Positions 10,136 to 19,524 are shown, numbered from the stretch's first letter. The stretch is DNA of 64,000 nucleotides from Achromobacter xylosoxidans (GCF_014490035.1 NZ_CP061008.1:1736001-1800000), one strand, 5' to 3'. Translations and numbers: made by a program. The notes: a model not told the origin generated them from the sequence alone.

Positions 10136-11035
10136 CTATTTCTGCAGGCGGGGATTGAGCGCTTCGCGGATGCGATCGCCCACGATGTTCATGGTGAAGA
10201 CCACCGTCAGCAGCAGGACGCCCGGATAGACGCTGATCCAGTACAGACCGGCCAGCATCTGCTGGTAGCCGTTGGCGATCAGCAGGCCCAGCGAGGGCTC
10301 GGTGACGGGCAGGCCGATGCCGAGGAAGCTGAGCGTAGCCTCGGCCGCGATGGCGTTGGCAGTCTGGATCATGGCGATCACGATGACGGGCGGTACGCAG
10401 TTGGGCAGCAACTGGCTGAAGAGCGCGCGCCGGTGGCTCAGGCCCAGGCAGAGCGCGGCCTCCATGTATTCCTTGCGCCGTTCGACCACGGCGGTGGCGC
10501 GCACCGCCCGCGCGAAGTAGGCCCACTGCACCACCACCAGGGCGAAGATGACCTTGTCCAGGCCCTGTCCCAGGATCGCCAGCATCATGAGCGCGACCAG
10601 GATGGTGGGAAAGCCCAGCATCAGGTCGACCAGACGCATGATCAGGGTGTCCACGCGGCCGCCGAAGTAGGCGGCGGCCAGCCCCAGCACCGTGCCGACC
10701 ACCATGGCGAACAGGCCGCTGAGCACGCCCACGCCCAGGCTGGTGCGCAAGCCGTACATCATGGCCGACAGCATGTCGCGCCCCTGCGCGTCGGTGCCCA
10801 GCCAGTAGGTGTCGCCGTAGACGCCGACGCTGCCAGGCGGCAGGCGGCCGTCCAGGATGGTGATGGCGGCGAGGTCGTAGGGGTTCTGCGGCGCGATCCA
10901 GCTGGCGAACAGCGCGGCCAGGACCAGCACGCCGAGGATCGCGGCCGCGATGCTGGCGGCGCGGCTGTCGAGCACGCCGTACAGGGCCTGGCCCAGCGTG
11001 GTTTCGCGGTTGAGTTTCATGACGGCGGCTTTCAT
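10136..11035 (-). CDS. Peptide-type ABC transporter permease (DppC type)
   Basis: 299 residues from the ATG at 11035, which overlaps the TGA of the DppB-type gene by 4 bases. It has an N-terminal cytoplasmic segment, a first membrane helix, then YWLGTDAQGRDMLSAMMYG, the conserved periplasmic signature of DppC/OppC. The coupling loop is EAALCLGLSHRRALFSQLLPN. It forms the channel with the DppB-type subunit. Confidence 0.92.
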   Translation of the reverse strand: MKAAVMKLNRETTLGQALYGVLDSRAASIAAAILGVLVLAALFASWIAPQNPYDLAAITILDGRLPPGSVGVYGDTYWLGTDAQGRDMLSAMMYGLRTSLGVGVLSGLFAMVVGTVLGLAAAYFGGRVDTLIMRLVDLMLGFPTILVALMMLAILGQGLDKVIFALVVVQWAYFARAVRATAVVERRKEYMEAALCLGLSHRRALFSQLLPNCVPPVIVIAMIQTANAIAAEATLSFLGIGLPVTEPSLGLLIANGYQQMLAGLYWISVYPGVLLLTVVFTMNIVGDRIREALNPRLQK

Positions 11036-12006
11036 TCGGCGGCCCCCACGCGGACACGGGGATCGAGGACGGAGTAGATGATGTCCACCAGCAGATTGAG
11101 CAGGATGAACATGGTCACCACGATGAGCAGATAGGCGACCACGACGGGGCGGTCCAGCTTCATGATGCTGTCGATGATGAGCTTGCCCACGCCCGGCCAG
11201 GCGAAGATGGTCTCGGTGACCGTGGCGAACGCGATCATCGAGCCGAACTCCATGCCGACGACGGTCACGATGGGGATCATGATGTTCTTCAGCACGTGCA
11301 TGTAGATCACGCGCGATTCGCGCAGGCCCTTGGCGCGCGCGAATTTCACGTAGTCCAGCGGCATGGTCTCGCGCACGCCGCTGCGCGTCAGGCGCACGAT
11401 GAGAGCGATCTTGAACAACGCCAGATTCAGCGCTGGCAGGATCAGGTGGCGGATGCCGTCCCAGGACGCCAGGCTGGTCTGGATGCCCAGCAGTTCGCCG
11501 GTGGGACCGCGCCCGGTGGATGGCAGCCAACCCAGCGTCACCGAGAAGATCAGCACCAGCATGATGCCCTGCCAGAAGTTGGGCAGCGAAAAGCCCAGGA
11601 TGGAGCCGGTCATGATGCCGCGGTCCAGCGCCGAGTCAGGCTTCAGGCCCGCGACCAGGCCCAGCGGCAGGCCGATGGCCAGGGCCAGCAGCAGGGCGAC
11701 GAAAGCCAGTTCCAGCGTGGCGGGCAGCCGTTGCAGGATCAGCTGGATGGCGGGCTGGTTGTAGACGAAGGACGTGCCCAGGTCTCCATGCAGCGCGTTG
11801 CCGACGAATTTCAGGTACTGCTGATAGAGCGGCAGATCCAGGCCCAGCGACGCCACGGCCTGGGCGATTTCCGCTTGCGAGGCGTCGGCCGGCACCAGGA
11901 TTTCGATGGGGTCGCCGATGGCATAGACGCCGGCGAACACGATGAGCGACGTCAAGGCCAGGATCACGACGCTTTGGCAGAGCCGGCGGATAATGAACGC
12001 GGTCAT
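11032..12006 (-). CDS. Peptide-type ABC transporter permease (DppB type)
   Basis: 324 residues. The first helix is followed by a long periplasmic loop with LGLDLPLYQQYLKFVGNALHGDLG and SFVYNQPAIQLILQRLPATLELAF, as in DppB/OppB. The coupling loop is KFARAKGLRESRVIYMHVLKN. It is the first gene of the leftward operon and diverges from the LysR gene across 248 bp, so its promoter should lie in that gap. Confidence 0.92.
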   Translation of the reverse strand: MTAFIIRRLCQSVVILALTSLIVFAGVYAIGDPIEILVPADASQAEIAQAVASLGLDLPLYQQYLKFVGNALHGDLGTSFVYNQPAIQLILQRLPATLELAFVALLLALAIGLPLGLVAGLKPDSALDRGIMTGSILGFSLPNFWQGIMLVLIFSVTLGWLPSTGRGPTGELLGIQTSLASWDGIRHLILPALNLALFKIALIVRLTRSGVRETMPLDYVKFARAKGLRESRVIYMHVLKNIMIPIVTVVGMEFGSMIAFATVTETIFAWPGVGKLIIDSIMKLDRPVVVAYLLIVVTMFILLNLLVDIIYSVLDPRVRVGAAE

Positions 12007-12158
12007 GGCGCGGCGCGGCGACAGGAGGGGCGTGGGACAGCAGCGCGCATTTTGGCTCCTTGCGATTCGGCGCTAATACGGATTGATTGCGGATTCGTGT
12101 ATGGGCAGAATCCGCGGTTGCCGGCATGTTCCAATCAACATGGGGCCTTGGCAACCGT

Positions 12159-12201
12159 ATGCCGGGCCGGCATGCGTCTATGTGAATTTCGCCAAATTTG
12201 G
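12159..12201. promoter_or_regulatory. Two palindromes in the divergent dpp-like / LysR intergenic region
   Basis: Between the permease start (12006) and the LysR start (12255) are ATGCCGG-G-CCGGCAT (12159-12173) and CCAAATTTGG (12192-12201), both perfect dyads. The position fits control of the two divergent promoters by the LysR protein. I infer this only from placement and symmetry. Confidence 0.4.
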
Positions 12202-12254
12202 TGCTAACCCTAGGTATTGGGCAACGCGTCGCCGCCGGCGCGCCCGCGACAACA

Positions 12255-13178
12255 ATGAATTTCAAGCAGCTAGAGGCCTTCGTGGCCTTCATGACCACCG
12301 GATCGACCATAGAGGCCGCGCAGCGGCTGGGAACGTCACAGCCAGCGGTCAGCCGCCTGCTCAGCCAGTTCGAGTCCGATCTGGGGCTGCCGTTGTTCCT
12401 GCGGCGCAAGGGGCGCCTGCATCCGAGCAGCGAGGCCGAAGCCTTGCTGCCGGATGTGCAGAACATGATCCTCGATGCCAATTCACTGCAACGCCACGTC
12501 AACCAGCTGCGCCTGGGCGGACTGCGGCGCACGCTGATGCGCGTGCAATTGCCCAGCTCGGTTGCGCAGACCGTCATGCCGGCCGTGGCCGAGTCCTTTC
12601 TGAACGATCATCCCGATGTGGCGCTGGAAGTGCTGGTCGGCACCTACGAAACCAGCGAGGCCGCGGTGCTGGGGCGCGAGGCCGATCTGGCGCTGGTGCG
12701 TTCGCCAACCCTTAATTCGGGGCTGGAAACGGTGGCGCGCCTGGACACGGATGCCGTGTGCATCGTGCCGCCGGGCCATGCGCTGGAAGCCTTGCCCGAG
12801 GTCGGGCCGGGCGATCTCATCGGCGTCGACATGGTGCTGCTGGGACGCCAGCGCCTATTGCGTCAGCAGATCGACCACGTGTTCCGCCAGGGCGGGATGG
12901 TGCCGCAGATCCGCGCCGAAGTGCACGCGGTGGAAATGGCCTGCCGCCTGGTGGCGCGCGGCATTGGCGTGTCCGTGGTCAATGGTCTGTTCGCCCGCCT
13001 GTGCCAGGACATGGGCGTGATCTGCAAGCCCTTTGCGCCGCGCATCGGCTACAGCCTGGGCATGGTCACGATTGCGGGCGAGCCGCGCAGCCCGCTGGTG
13101 CTGGAATTGTCGCGCCGCATTATCGACGAGATGTCGCGCATGGCGGGCAGCGACGCCTTTACGCTGGTGGAGCCCTAG
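12255..13178 (+). CDS. LysR-family transcriptional regulator
   Basis: 307 residues from the ATG at 12255. The N-terminal helix-turn-helix reads FKQLEAFVAFMTTGSTIEAAQRLGTSQPAVSRLLSQFE, the usual LTTR pattern, followed by a linker helix and a type 2 periplasmic-binding-like effector domain. It is divergent from the peptide-type import operon and is the obvious candidate regulator. The effector is probably a transported solute or a breakdown product (inference). Confidence 0.93.
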   Translation: MNFKQLEAFVAFMTTGSTIEAAQRLGTSQPAVSRLLSQFESDLGLPLFLRRKGRLHPSSEAEALLPDVQNMILDANSLQRHVNQLRLGGLRRTLMRVQLPSSVAQTVMPAVAESFLNDHPDVALEVLVGTYETSEAAVLGREADLALVRSPTLNSGLETVARLDTDAVCIVPPGHALEALPEVGPGDLIGVDMVLLGRQRLLRQQIDHVFRQGGMVPQIRAEVHAVEMACRLVARGIGVSVVNGLFARLCQDMGVICKPFAPRIGYSLGMVTIAGEPRSPLVLELSRRIIDEMSRMAGSDAFTLVEP

Positions 13179-13186
13179 CCGGGCGG

Positions 13187-13339
13187 GGCGCAGTCAACTC
13201 GCCAGAGGTGTGGCAGGCGATGGCGGCTCAGAACAACAGGATCGTCCTGATGCCGCCAGAGCAGACGGTCGCGTACTTCCGGACAGAAATGGCGAAGTAC
13301 GCGGCGGTCGTCAAGGGGGCGGGATTGGAGCCGGTGTGG
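13187..13339 (+). pseudogene. Relic of a Bug/TctC-family tricarboxylate-binding protein (C-terminal end)
   Basis: The frame at 13187-13339 reads NSPEVWQAMAAQNN..., then PPEQTVAYFRTEMAKYAAVV and KGAGLEP. This matches the pattern at the C-terminus of Bug/TctC periplasmic proteins (PEVRERFA...G, TPEEFAAFI, E.AKWG.VVK.AGI). No start, signal peptide or upstream domain exists, because the LysR gene ends at 13178 in another frame. I read it as the remains of a deleted gene. Such genes often sit next to LysR regulators in Alcaligenaceae. Confidence 0.6.
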
Positions 13340-13345
13340 AACAGT

Positions 13346-13570
13346 TCAACTGCCGCCCTGGTCGGCAGCGCGCAGGATGCCGTACAGCTTGTCCTTCAGG
13401 TGCAGTTTTTCCTTCTTGAGCACTTCGACCTCGTTGCCCGACGCCGGCTGGATACCGGCCTCCATGTTCTTGATTTCCTGGTCCAGGTCATTGTGACGCT
13501 GGAACAGCGCGGAGAAATGCGCGTTTTCGGATTTCAGTTGGGTAATGAGGTGGCGGTATTCAGGGAACAT
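13346..13570 (-). CDS. YdcH-family (DUF465) small coiled-coil protein
   Basis: 74 residues from the ATG at 13570, preceded by AGAGG. The sequence FPEYRHLITQLKSENAHF, then FQRHNDLDQEIKNMEAG and EVEVLKKEKLHLKDKLYGIL, matches the DUF465/YdcH pattern of a helical hairpin of about 70 residues. Function is unknown in the family. The gene lies alone, convergent with the Bug relic. The open frame extends upstream, but that part is not typical of the family. Confidence 0.85.
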   Translation of the reverse strand: MFPEYRHLITQLKSENAHFSALFQRHNDLDQEIKNMEAGIQPASGNEVEVLKKEKLHLKDKLYGILRAADQGGS

Positions 13571-13826
13571 AGGGGCCTCTTTAAAGAACCGGTTGATGGG
13601 CACTGCGGGAAACCGGGGAACCTGATGATCCATAAAGCTTTCGATTCCATGACACGCCAACCCCGCGCCCTTGTCAACCATCCGGGTGCATGCCTTCCGT
13701 CTGAGAATTGATACCGCGCAAAGTGGGGGCAGGGACGCCATTCTGTCGCGCCTGATCACGTTTTATTACATTGAGATCCGTCCCCGGCGATAAACTCGCT
13801 TCCCCGTGGTCTGCCATAAATTTGAA

Positions 13827-14975
13827 ATGAATCAGCGCGCGTCCATCCTTCGCCAGGTCTTACAGCTTTTCAAGCAGGACGGCAGGATCCACCCGGGTAC
13901 GGGCATGATGAGCGGCGTGATCGCGCTGTTCCTGGCGATCCTGGCGGTCCTGGGCGTCCTGGCGTTTCACTTCCCCGCCTACCTGACCACGCCGGAGCTG
14001 CGCAGCTTCTACAACGTGGACGCGATGCGGGGCCTGCTGTTCACCGCGCTGTTGATTTCGGGCACCATCGCGCTGGCCAACACCGTGCTGGGCCGGCAGC
14101 GCTGGCTGAACATCGCCGCTTTCGTGCTGGTGTGCGGCGCGGTGGCCGCCGGCGGCAGCAACGTGGTGGTGACCACGTCCAACACCGGCCACCATCCCTA
14201 CCTGGGCCTGGACTGGTTCATCCTGGACCTGCTGGCTTCCAGCACCGTCTTCATCATTTTCGAGAAGCTGTTCCCGCTGTATCCGGGCCAGCCGGTGTTC
14301 CGCGGCGAATGGCAGGTGGACATGAAGCACTTCCTGTTCAACCACCTGTCGGTGGGGGCGGTGCTGCTGTGCATCAACTTCTTCGTGCACCGGCTGTTTT
14401 CCTGGGCGGCCTACGAGCCGCTGCAACAGGCCATCGTGTCGCTGCCTTACCTGGTGGAGCTGTTCCTGGCCGTGCTGGTGGCTGACCTGGTGCAGTACGC
14501 GGCGCATCGCGCCTATCACGAGGTGCCGTTCCTGTGGCGCATCCATGCGGTGCACCACAGCACCCGCACCCTGGACTGGCTGGCCGGTTCGCGGCTGCAC
14601 ATCGTCGAATTGCTGATCACGCGGGTCGCGGTGCTGGGCGTGCTGTTCGCGCTGGGCTTTTCCAAGCCGGTGCTGGACGCCTACATCATCATCGTCGGCT
14701 TCCAGGCGGTGCTGATCCATTCCAACGTGAGGCTGCCCTGGGGCTGGCTGCGCTACATCATCGTGACGCCGGACTTCCACCATTGGCACCACTCCTCGGA
14801 TACCGAGGCCATCGACCGCAACTACGCCGCCCACTTCTCGTTCATCGATTACGCGTTCGGCACGGCGGTGCGCGGCGTGAGCAAGCGCCTGCCCGAGAAC
14901 TACGGCATCCTGGACAACGACATGCCAGGCACGTTCCTGGCGCAGCAGGCCTACCCGTTCGCCCGCAAGAAATGA
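13827..14975 (+). CDS. Fatty-acid hydroxylase / sterol-desaturase superfamily membrane protein
   Basis: 382 residues from the ATG at 13827. A GTG at 13806 is an alternative, and neither has a clear ribosome site. Several membrane helices flank histidine boxes: HRAYHEVPFLWRIHAVHHS at about residues 226-244 and FHHWHH at about 317-322. These are the di-iron ligands of the superfamily (HxxxH, HxxHH, HxxHH). Members hydroxylate or desaturate lipids. The N-terminal third adds extra helices. The substrate is unknown, and no companion gene is adjacent. Confidence 0.87.
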   Translation: MNQRASILRQVLQLFKQDGRIHPGTGMMSGVIALFLAILAVLGVLAFHFPAYLTTPELRSFYNVDAMRGLLFTALLISGTIALANTVLGRQRWLNIAAFVLVCGAVAAGGSNVVVTTSNTGHHPYLGLDWFILDLLASSTVFIIFEKLFPLYPGQPVFRGEWQVDMKHFLFNHLSVGAVLLCINFFVHRLFSWAAYEPLQQAIVSLPYLVELFLAVLVADLVQYAAHRAYHEVPFLWRIHAVHHSTRTLDWLAGSRLHIVELLITRVAVLGVLFALGFSKPVLDAYIIIVGFQAVLIHSNVRLPWGWLRYIIVTPDFHHWHHSSDTEAIDRNYAAHFSFIDYAFGTAVRGVSKRLPENYGILDNDMPGTFLAQQAYPFARKK

Positions 14976-14977
14976 AA

Positions 14978-15004
14978 CGGCGGCGCGCCCGGTGCGCGCC
15001 GCCG
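14978..15004. terminator. GC-rich hairpin between convergent genes
   Basis: Eleven-base arms, CGGCGGCGCGC (14978-14988) and GCGCGCCGCCG (14994-15004), pair perfectly around a 5-base loop. It lies three bases after the hydroxylase stop and before the YcaC-like gene end. No U-tract is visible on the plus strand. Confidence 0.5.
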
Positions 15005-15054
15005 TGGAAGTCCGCGCCAGCCGGTCACGCGCCTGGGCGCGGCCGACGGGGACC

Positions 15055-15681
15055 TTACCTGCTGCCCTTGACGGTGGAGTAGGCCGCCATCAGGTTGCGG
15101 TAGTCGGGAATGTGGTTGGAGAACAGCGTCCCCAGGCCTTCGATGTCGTTGCGCCAGTCGCGGTGCAGCTCGCAGGCCACGCCGAACCAGCTCATCAGTT
15201 GCGCGCCAGCCTGTTCCATGCGGCTCCAGGCGGCATTGCGGGTCACCTCGTTGAAGGTGCCGGACGCGTCGGTCACGACAAACACCTCAAAGCCTTCCTC
15301 CAGGGCCGACAGCGCCGGGAAGGCCACGCAGACCTCGGTGACGACGCCGGCGATGATCAGCTGCTTCTTGCCGGTGGCCTTGACGGCCTTGACGAAGTCC
15401 TCGTTGTCCCAGGCGTTGATGTTGCCCGGGCGGGCGATGTAGGGCGCCTTGGGGAATTTGTCCTTCAGTTCCTGCACCAGCGGGCCGTTGGGGCCGTCTT
15501 CGAAGCTGGTGGTCAGGATGGTGGGCAGCTTGAAATAGTCGGCCAGGTCGGCCAGCGCCAGGACGTTGTTCTTGAACTGGTCGGGCTGGAAGTCCCGGAC
15601 CAGGGACAGCAGGCCCACCTGGTGGTCGACCAGCAGCACCGCGGCCTGGGTCTTGTCGAGTTTCACATAGGGCTTGGTCAT
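15055..15681 (-). CDS. ycaC: YcaC-like isochorismatase-fold cysteine hydrolase
   Basis: 208 residues from the ATG at 15681, with GGAG six bases upstream. The length and sequence closely follow E. coli YcaC as I remember it: start MTKPYV.LDK, VLLVDHQ.GL with Asp19, YIARPGNINAWDNEDFVKAV, and TEVCVAFPALSA with catalytic Cys118. YcaC proteins are octameric cytosolic hydrolases of unproven substrate. It lies 59 bp after a second, more divergent homologue in the same direction. Confidence 0.88.
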   Translation of the reverse strand: MTKPYVKLDKTQAAVLLVDHQVGLLSLVRDFQPDQFKNNVLALADLADYFKLPTILTTSFEDGPNGPLVQELKDKFPKAPYIARPGNINAWDNEDFVKAVKATGKKQLIIAGVVTEVCVAFPALSALEEGFEVFVVTDASGTFNEVTRNAAWSRMEQAGAQLMSWFGVACELHRDWRNDIEGLGTLFSNHIPDYRNLMAAYSTVKGSR

Positions 15682-15739
15682 TGCATACTCCATGAGGGAA
15701 TTGCGCGCCCTGCGGCGCGCGGGGAACATCCGGGCGGAC

Positions 15740-16417
15740 TCAACGTTGCGAGTCGAGCTGTTCGCCCTTCTTGATGACTTCCTGGGCCCGGTTGTAGCTT
15801 TCGATCAGCAACTGGTAGGGCGGGAAGATCTTGGTGTAGACCTCGGCCCACTTGGCCGCGTCTTCGCGGTGCCAGGTCTTTTGCAGTTCGGCTGCGACGG
15901 CGCCCGTGTCCATGGGCACGACGCCGGCCTGGACCACGCGCGCCAGGGTGATTTCCTGGGCCATTTTGCTGTAGGTGCCCGAGGCGTCGACCACCACGAA
16001 GACCTTGTAGCCCTCGGCCACCGCGCTGATGGCGGGGAACGCCATGCAGACGCTGGTGATGGTGCCGGCAATGATCAGGGTCTTGCGGCCGGTCGCCTTG
16101 ACCGCGGCAACGAATTCAGGATTGTCCCAGGCATTGATTTCGCCCTTGCGCGCGACATATTTCGCGTGCGGGGCGTTTTCATGGATTTCGGGAATCAGCG
16201 GGCCGTTGGGGCCCTGCGGCACGGAGGCCGTGGTGATGACGGGCAGCTTCGCCAGGGTGGCCATGGAAGCCAGCGCGCCGGCGAGCGAGCGCAGCTCGGT
16301 CATCGGCATGTCGGCAACCGTCTGGAACAGGCCGCTTTGATGGTCGATCAGCAACATGACCGCATCGTTGGGATCGATGACGGGGCGCTGGCCATTGAAG
16401 TTGGCGGGGACGCTCAT
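15740..16417 (-). CDS. Isochorismatase-family hydrolase (second, tandem copy)
   Basis: 225 residues, with AGGAG before the ATG at 16417. It shares with the downstream YcaC-like protein the blocks LIDHQSGLF (Asp25), [17 protein letters not shown] and [10 protein letters not shown] (Cys124), so the two arose by duplication. The C-terminal part ([20 protein letters not shown]) differs. A LysR gene lies upstream in the same direction. Substrates of this branch are unknown. Confidence 0.88.
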   Translation of the reverse strand: MSVPANFNGQRPVIDPNDAVMLLIDHQSGLFQTVADMPMTELRSLAGALASMATLAKLPVITTASVPQGPNGPLIPEIHENAPHAKYVARKGEINAWDNPEFVAAVKATGRKTLIIAGTITSVCMAFPAISAVAEGYKVFVVVDASGTYSKMAQEITLARVVQAGVVPMDTGAVAAELQKTWHREDAAKWAEVYTKIFPPYQLLIESYNRAQEVIKKGEQLDSQR

Positions 16418-16530
16418 GGTGTGCTCCTGGTGACGTGGGGCTAATCATCCTAGGAGCAACGCGGGCGGCTGGGTAGGCAGGAAAAATGGGTTTCTGCGTC
16501 CCACTCGTCGGACGCTGCGCGAGCATGCTG

Positions 16531-17478
16531 CTACTTCAAGGTTGGCAGCTTGTGGCGTACTTGCGTGTCGTGTTCGCGCTTGGCCACGTCCTGATACTCC
16601 GAGCTCAGGAAATCCAGCAGCTCCCGCACGCCGGGCAGCAGGCCGCGGCGGGACGGGAAAATGGCGTGCACGCTGCCCGCTTCCGGCTGCCAGGGGGCGC
16701 CCACGTCCACCAGGGTGCCTGCGTCCAGTTCGTCGCGAATCATGAGCAGGGGCAGGGCGACCACGCCCACGCCGCGCAAGGCGGCCTGCTTCAGCGCCAG
16801 CATGTCATCCGTCACCAGCCGCGGCGTGAACGGCACGACGATGCGCGCGCCGTCCGGCCCGTCCAGCCGCCAATGGGATTCGCGCTGTTCCGTTCCCAAG
16901 GCCAGCGTGGGCAGTTCGTTCAGGGCTTGCGGATCCGCAGGCAGCTTGATGCTGCGCGCCAGCGCCGGACTGGCCACCAGGCACTGGCAGCTCATGCCCA
17001 GCGGTTTCATGATGAGGTCGCTGCTCTCGATGGGGCCGAAGCGCACGCGCACGGCGATATCGAAGCCCTCGCGCAGCACGTCCACGGGGCGGCTGAAGCT
17101 CTTCAGGTAAACGTGGACCTTGGGGCAGCGGACCATGAAGCGGGCCACCAGGTCGCCCAGGAAGTAGTAGATCAGCGCAGGCGGCGCGCTCAAGCGTATG
17201 GTGCCGGCAGGTTCGGCGCGGGTGCGGTCGATGACTTCCTGGGCGGCTTCCGCGCCTGCCAGCATCGACAGGCATTGCTCGTAATATTCCTGACCCAATT
17301 CGGTCACGGCGAAGCTGCGCGTGGAACGCTGGATGAGCCGCACGCCCAGCCGGTCTTCCAGCAGCGCAATGCGCCGGCTCAGGCGGGATTTTGGTATGCC
17401 CAGCGCTCGCCCTGCGGGTGCGAAGCCACCGTTCTTGACGACCTGGACGAAGTAATAGAGGTCATTCAAGTCATGCAT
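16531..17478 (-). CDS. LysR-family transcriptional regulator
   Basis: 315 residues from the ATG at 17478 (GGGGAAG upstream). The helix-turn-helix is DLNDLYYFVQVVKNGGFAPA, then RALGIPKSRLSRRIALLEDRLG, resembling the large AaeR/PtrR-like branch. The effector domain follows. It lies between the tandem hydrolases (same strand, 113 bp downstream) and the divergent hydratase gene, and could control either. Confidence 0.92.
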   Translation of the reverse strand: MHDLNDLYYFVQVVKNGGFAPAGRALGIPKSRLSRRIALLEDRLGVRLIQRSTRSFAVTELGQEYYEQCLSMLAGAEAAQEVIDRTRAEPAGTIRLSAPPALIYYFLGDLVARFMVRCPKVHVYLKSFSRPVDVLREGFDIAVRVRFGPIESSDLIMKPLGMSCQCLVASPALARSIKLPADPQALNELPTLALGTEQRESHWRLDGPDGARIVVPFTPRLVTDDMLALKQAALRGVGVVALPLLMIRDELDAGTLVDVGAPWQPEAGSVHAIFPSRRGLLPGVRELLDFLSSEYQDVAKREHDTQVRHKLPTLK

Positions 17479-17585
17479 CGCTTCCCCGCTGTTCTGAAAA
17501 TAGGACGTCAAGGGGAGCATATAACGGCTGCGGCGCCGTGCGGGCAGGTTTTCTTTTACATTTGAGCGTACCCTCAGGAGCCACA

Positions 17586-18404
17586 ATGCCAGCTTCCGAC
17601 CTCGCCGCGCTTGCCCGCGAAATCAAGGCGGCGCAGGACCATGCCTCTTACATTGCGCCGGTCACGGCACGGCGTCCGCGCTTCGACCTGGATGCCGCCT
17701 ATGACGTGGCTGCTCGCATCCATCAGGCGCGGCTGGCCGAAGGCGCGCTGCTGGTCGGCCGCAAGATAGGTTTCACCAACGCCGCGATGTGGGCGGCGCT
17801 GGGCGTGGAATTTCCGGTGTGGGGGCGCGTCTATGAACACAGCGCGGTCTATGACGACACCGGCGAAGTCCATTGCCGCTTGGGCCGCTATGTCGAGCCG
17901 CGCATCGAACCCGAGATCGTGCTGCATTTCCATTGTGCACCGCCGCGCACGCGGGAGCCGGCCGCCATATTGGAATGCGTGGATTGGATCGCCCATGGGT
18001 TCGAACTGGTGCAGTCGCACTATCCCGCCTGGCAGTTCCAGGCCGCCGATACCGTGGCGGACAACGCCTTGCATGGCGCGCTGTACATCGGGCCGCTGAT
18101 GGAGCCGGCCGAGCTCGGCCCGGGCCTGATCGAACGGCTGGCGGACTTCCGGGTGGAACTGTCCTGCAACGGCATCCGCCGTGAAACCGGTACCGGCGCC
18201 AACGTGTTGGGCAGTCCGCTGGCGGCGCTGGCCCATCTGCTGGAGGTGGTCGGGGAACGCCCGGCCGACGAGGCGATCCAGGCGGGCGAACTGGTCACGA
18301 CCGGCACGTTGACCAAGGCCTATCCGGTGCACGCGGGCGAAACCTGGAGCACCAGGCTCGACGGCATCGGCTTGCCGGGCCTGCGCATCGTGTTCGACGA
18401 GTGA
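17586..18404 (+). CDS. 2-keto-4-pentenoate hydratase-family enzyme (MhpD/HpaH-like)
   Basis: 272 residues from the ATG at 17586, with AGGAG 5 bases upstream. The conserved core GRKIGFTNAAMWAALGVEFP is at about residues 58-77. The metal-binding EPRIEPEIVLHF has Glu108 and Glu110, and GFELVQSHYPAWQFQAADTV follows. Family members hydrate 2-oxopent-4-enoate-type products of meta-cleavage or decarboxylate related oxo-acids, using Mg. It stands alone beside a divergent LysR gene, with no ring-cleavage genes nearby, so the substrate is open. Confidence 0.88.
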   Translation: MPASDLAALAREIKAAQDHASYIAPVTARRPRFDLDAAYDVAARIHQARLAEGALLVGRKIGFTNAAMWAALGVEFPVWGRVYEHSAVYDDTGEVHCRLGRYVEPRIEPEIVLHFHCAPPRTREPAAILECVDWIAHGFELVQSHYPAWQFQAADTVADNALHGALYIGPLMEPAELGPGLIERLADFRVELSCNGIRRETGTGANVLGSPLAALAHLLEVVGERPADEAIQAGELVTTGTLTKAYPVHAGETWSTRLDGIGLPGLRIVFDE

Positions 18405-18435
18405 GCCCGCGCCGGTTGCCGACGCGCAGGGGACG

Positions 18436-19524
18436 CTAGGCGCTGGCGCGCTGGTTCAAGGTCAGCGGGAACACTTCCTGGCGCGCGGCGGGCGCGCCGC
18501 CATTCAGGCGTTGCAGCAGCAGTTCTCCAGCGCGGGCGCCCAGCTTGCGGCTGTCCACGCCGATGGTGCTCAGGCCGGGCTCGATTTCGCGGGCGATGTC
18601 GGTATCGCCGAAACCCAGGATGGCGATGTCGCGCGGAATCGCCAGCTTGCGGTCGCGCGCCTCGAACAGCGCGCCCACCGCCAGCAGGTCGTTGGCGCAG
18701 AACACGGCGTCGAAGGCCTGGCCCATGGCGAGCAACCGGCCCAGGGCCGCGCGTCCGTCGGCGATGGTTTGCGCATTGTCCACGGCCAGTTCCGCCACCA
18801 CCTGCAGGCCCAGTTCGGCAGCGGCGGCATTGAAACCCTGGCGCCGCAGTTCGCCGCGGCCGCCCTGGCGCGCCACGAAGGCGACGCGGCGATAGCCGCG
18901 TTCGGCCAGATGGCGCGCGGCCATGACGCCGCCGTCATAGTTGGAAAAGCCCACCAGCATATCGATCGGGTCGCGCGGATAGGCCCAGGTCTCCATGATG
19001 GGGATGCCCAGCTCGCGCAGCGACTGGCGGTTTTCCTCGAGCTCGATAACGCCGGTGAACAGCACCGCCGCGGGCCGCAAGGCGCGCAGCGACGCGATCA
19101 TGCTGGTTTCCTTGGCGTAGGAATACGAGGTCTGCCCGACCATCAATTGATAGCCCTGCGGCTCCAGCACTTCGGCGCAGCCCTGCACGGCCAGCGCGAA
19201 CTGCTGGCTGAGGATGTTGGAGACGAACGCCGCCACCACGCTGGACTGCCCGGAACGCAGGGCGCGCGCGTGCGGATTCGAGGCATAGCCGGTCTGCGCC
19301 ACCACCTGCAGGATGCGGTCGCGCTTTTCCTGAGCCACTTTCTCGGGCTGGCGCAAGGCCCGCGACACCGTGATGGGCGATACGCCCGCCAGCCTGGCCA
19401 CTTCCTCGATGCGCGGCGGCTTGGCGGGGGCGGCCGCGCGCGCGGGCGCGGCGGCGCCCTCGGGACGCACGCGCAGCACGTCGTCGTAGGTGGGGGCGGA
19501 AGGAGGCGCGGGCCGGTGGGTCAT
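18436..19524 (-). CDS. LacI-family transcriptional regulator
   Basis: 362 residues. An Ala/Pro-rich N-terminal extension of about 36 residues precedes the LacI headpiece PRIEEVARLAGVSPITVSRAL and its hinge region. A periplasmic-binding-like sensor domain follows (VFCANDLLAVGALFEA, ILGFGDTDIAREIEPGLSTI). It is 25 bp downstream of the deacylase gene and appears to be the last gene of the operon that starts at 25193. Two LacI-type palindromes at the head of that operon are its likely targets, so autoregulation is expected. Confidence 0.92.
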   Translation of the reverse strand: MTHRPAPPSAPTYDDVLRVRPEGAAAPARAAAPAKPPRIEEVARLAGVSPITVSRALRQPEKVAQEKRDRILQVVAQTGYASNPHARALRSGQSSVVAAFVSNILSQQFALAVQGCAEVLEPQGYQLMVGQTSYSYAKETSMIASLRALRPAAVLFTGVIELEENRQSLRELGIPIMETWAYPRDPIDMLVGFSNYDGGVMAARHLAERGYRRVAFVARQGGRGELRRQGFNAAAAELGLQVVAELAVDNAQTIADGRAALGRLLAMGQAFDAVFCANDLLAVGALFEARDRKLAIPRDIAILGFGDTDIAREIEPGLSTIGVDSRKLGARAGELLLQRLNGGAPAARQEVFPLTLNQRASA

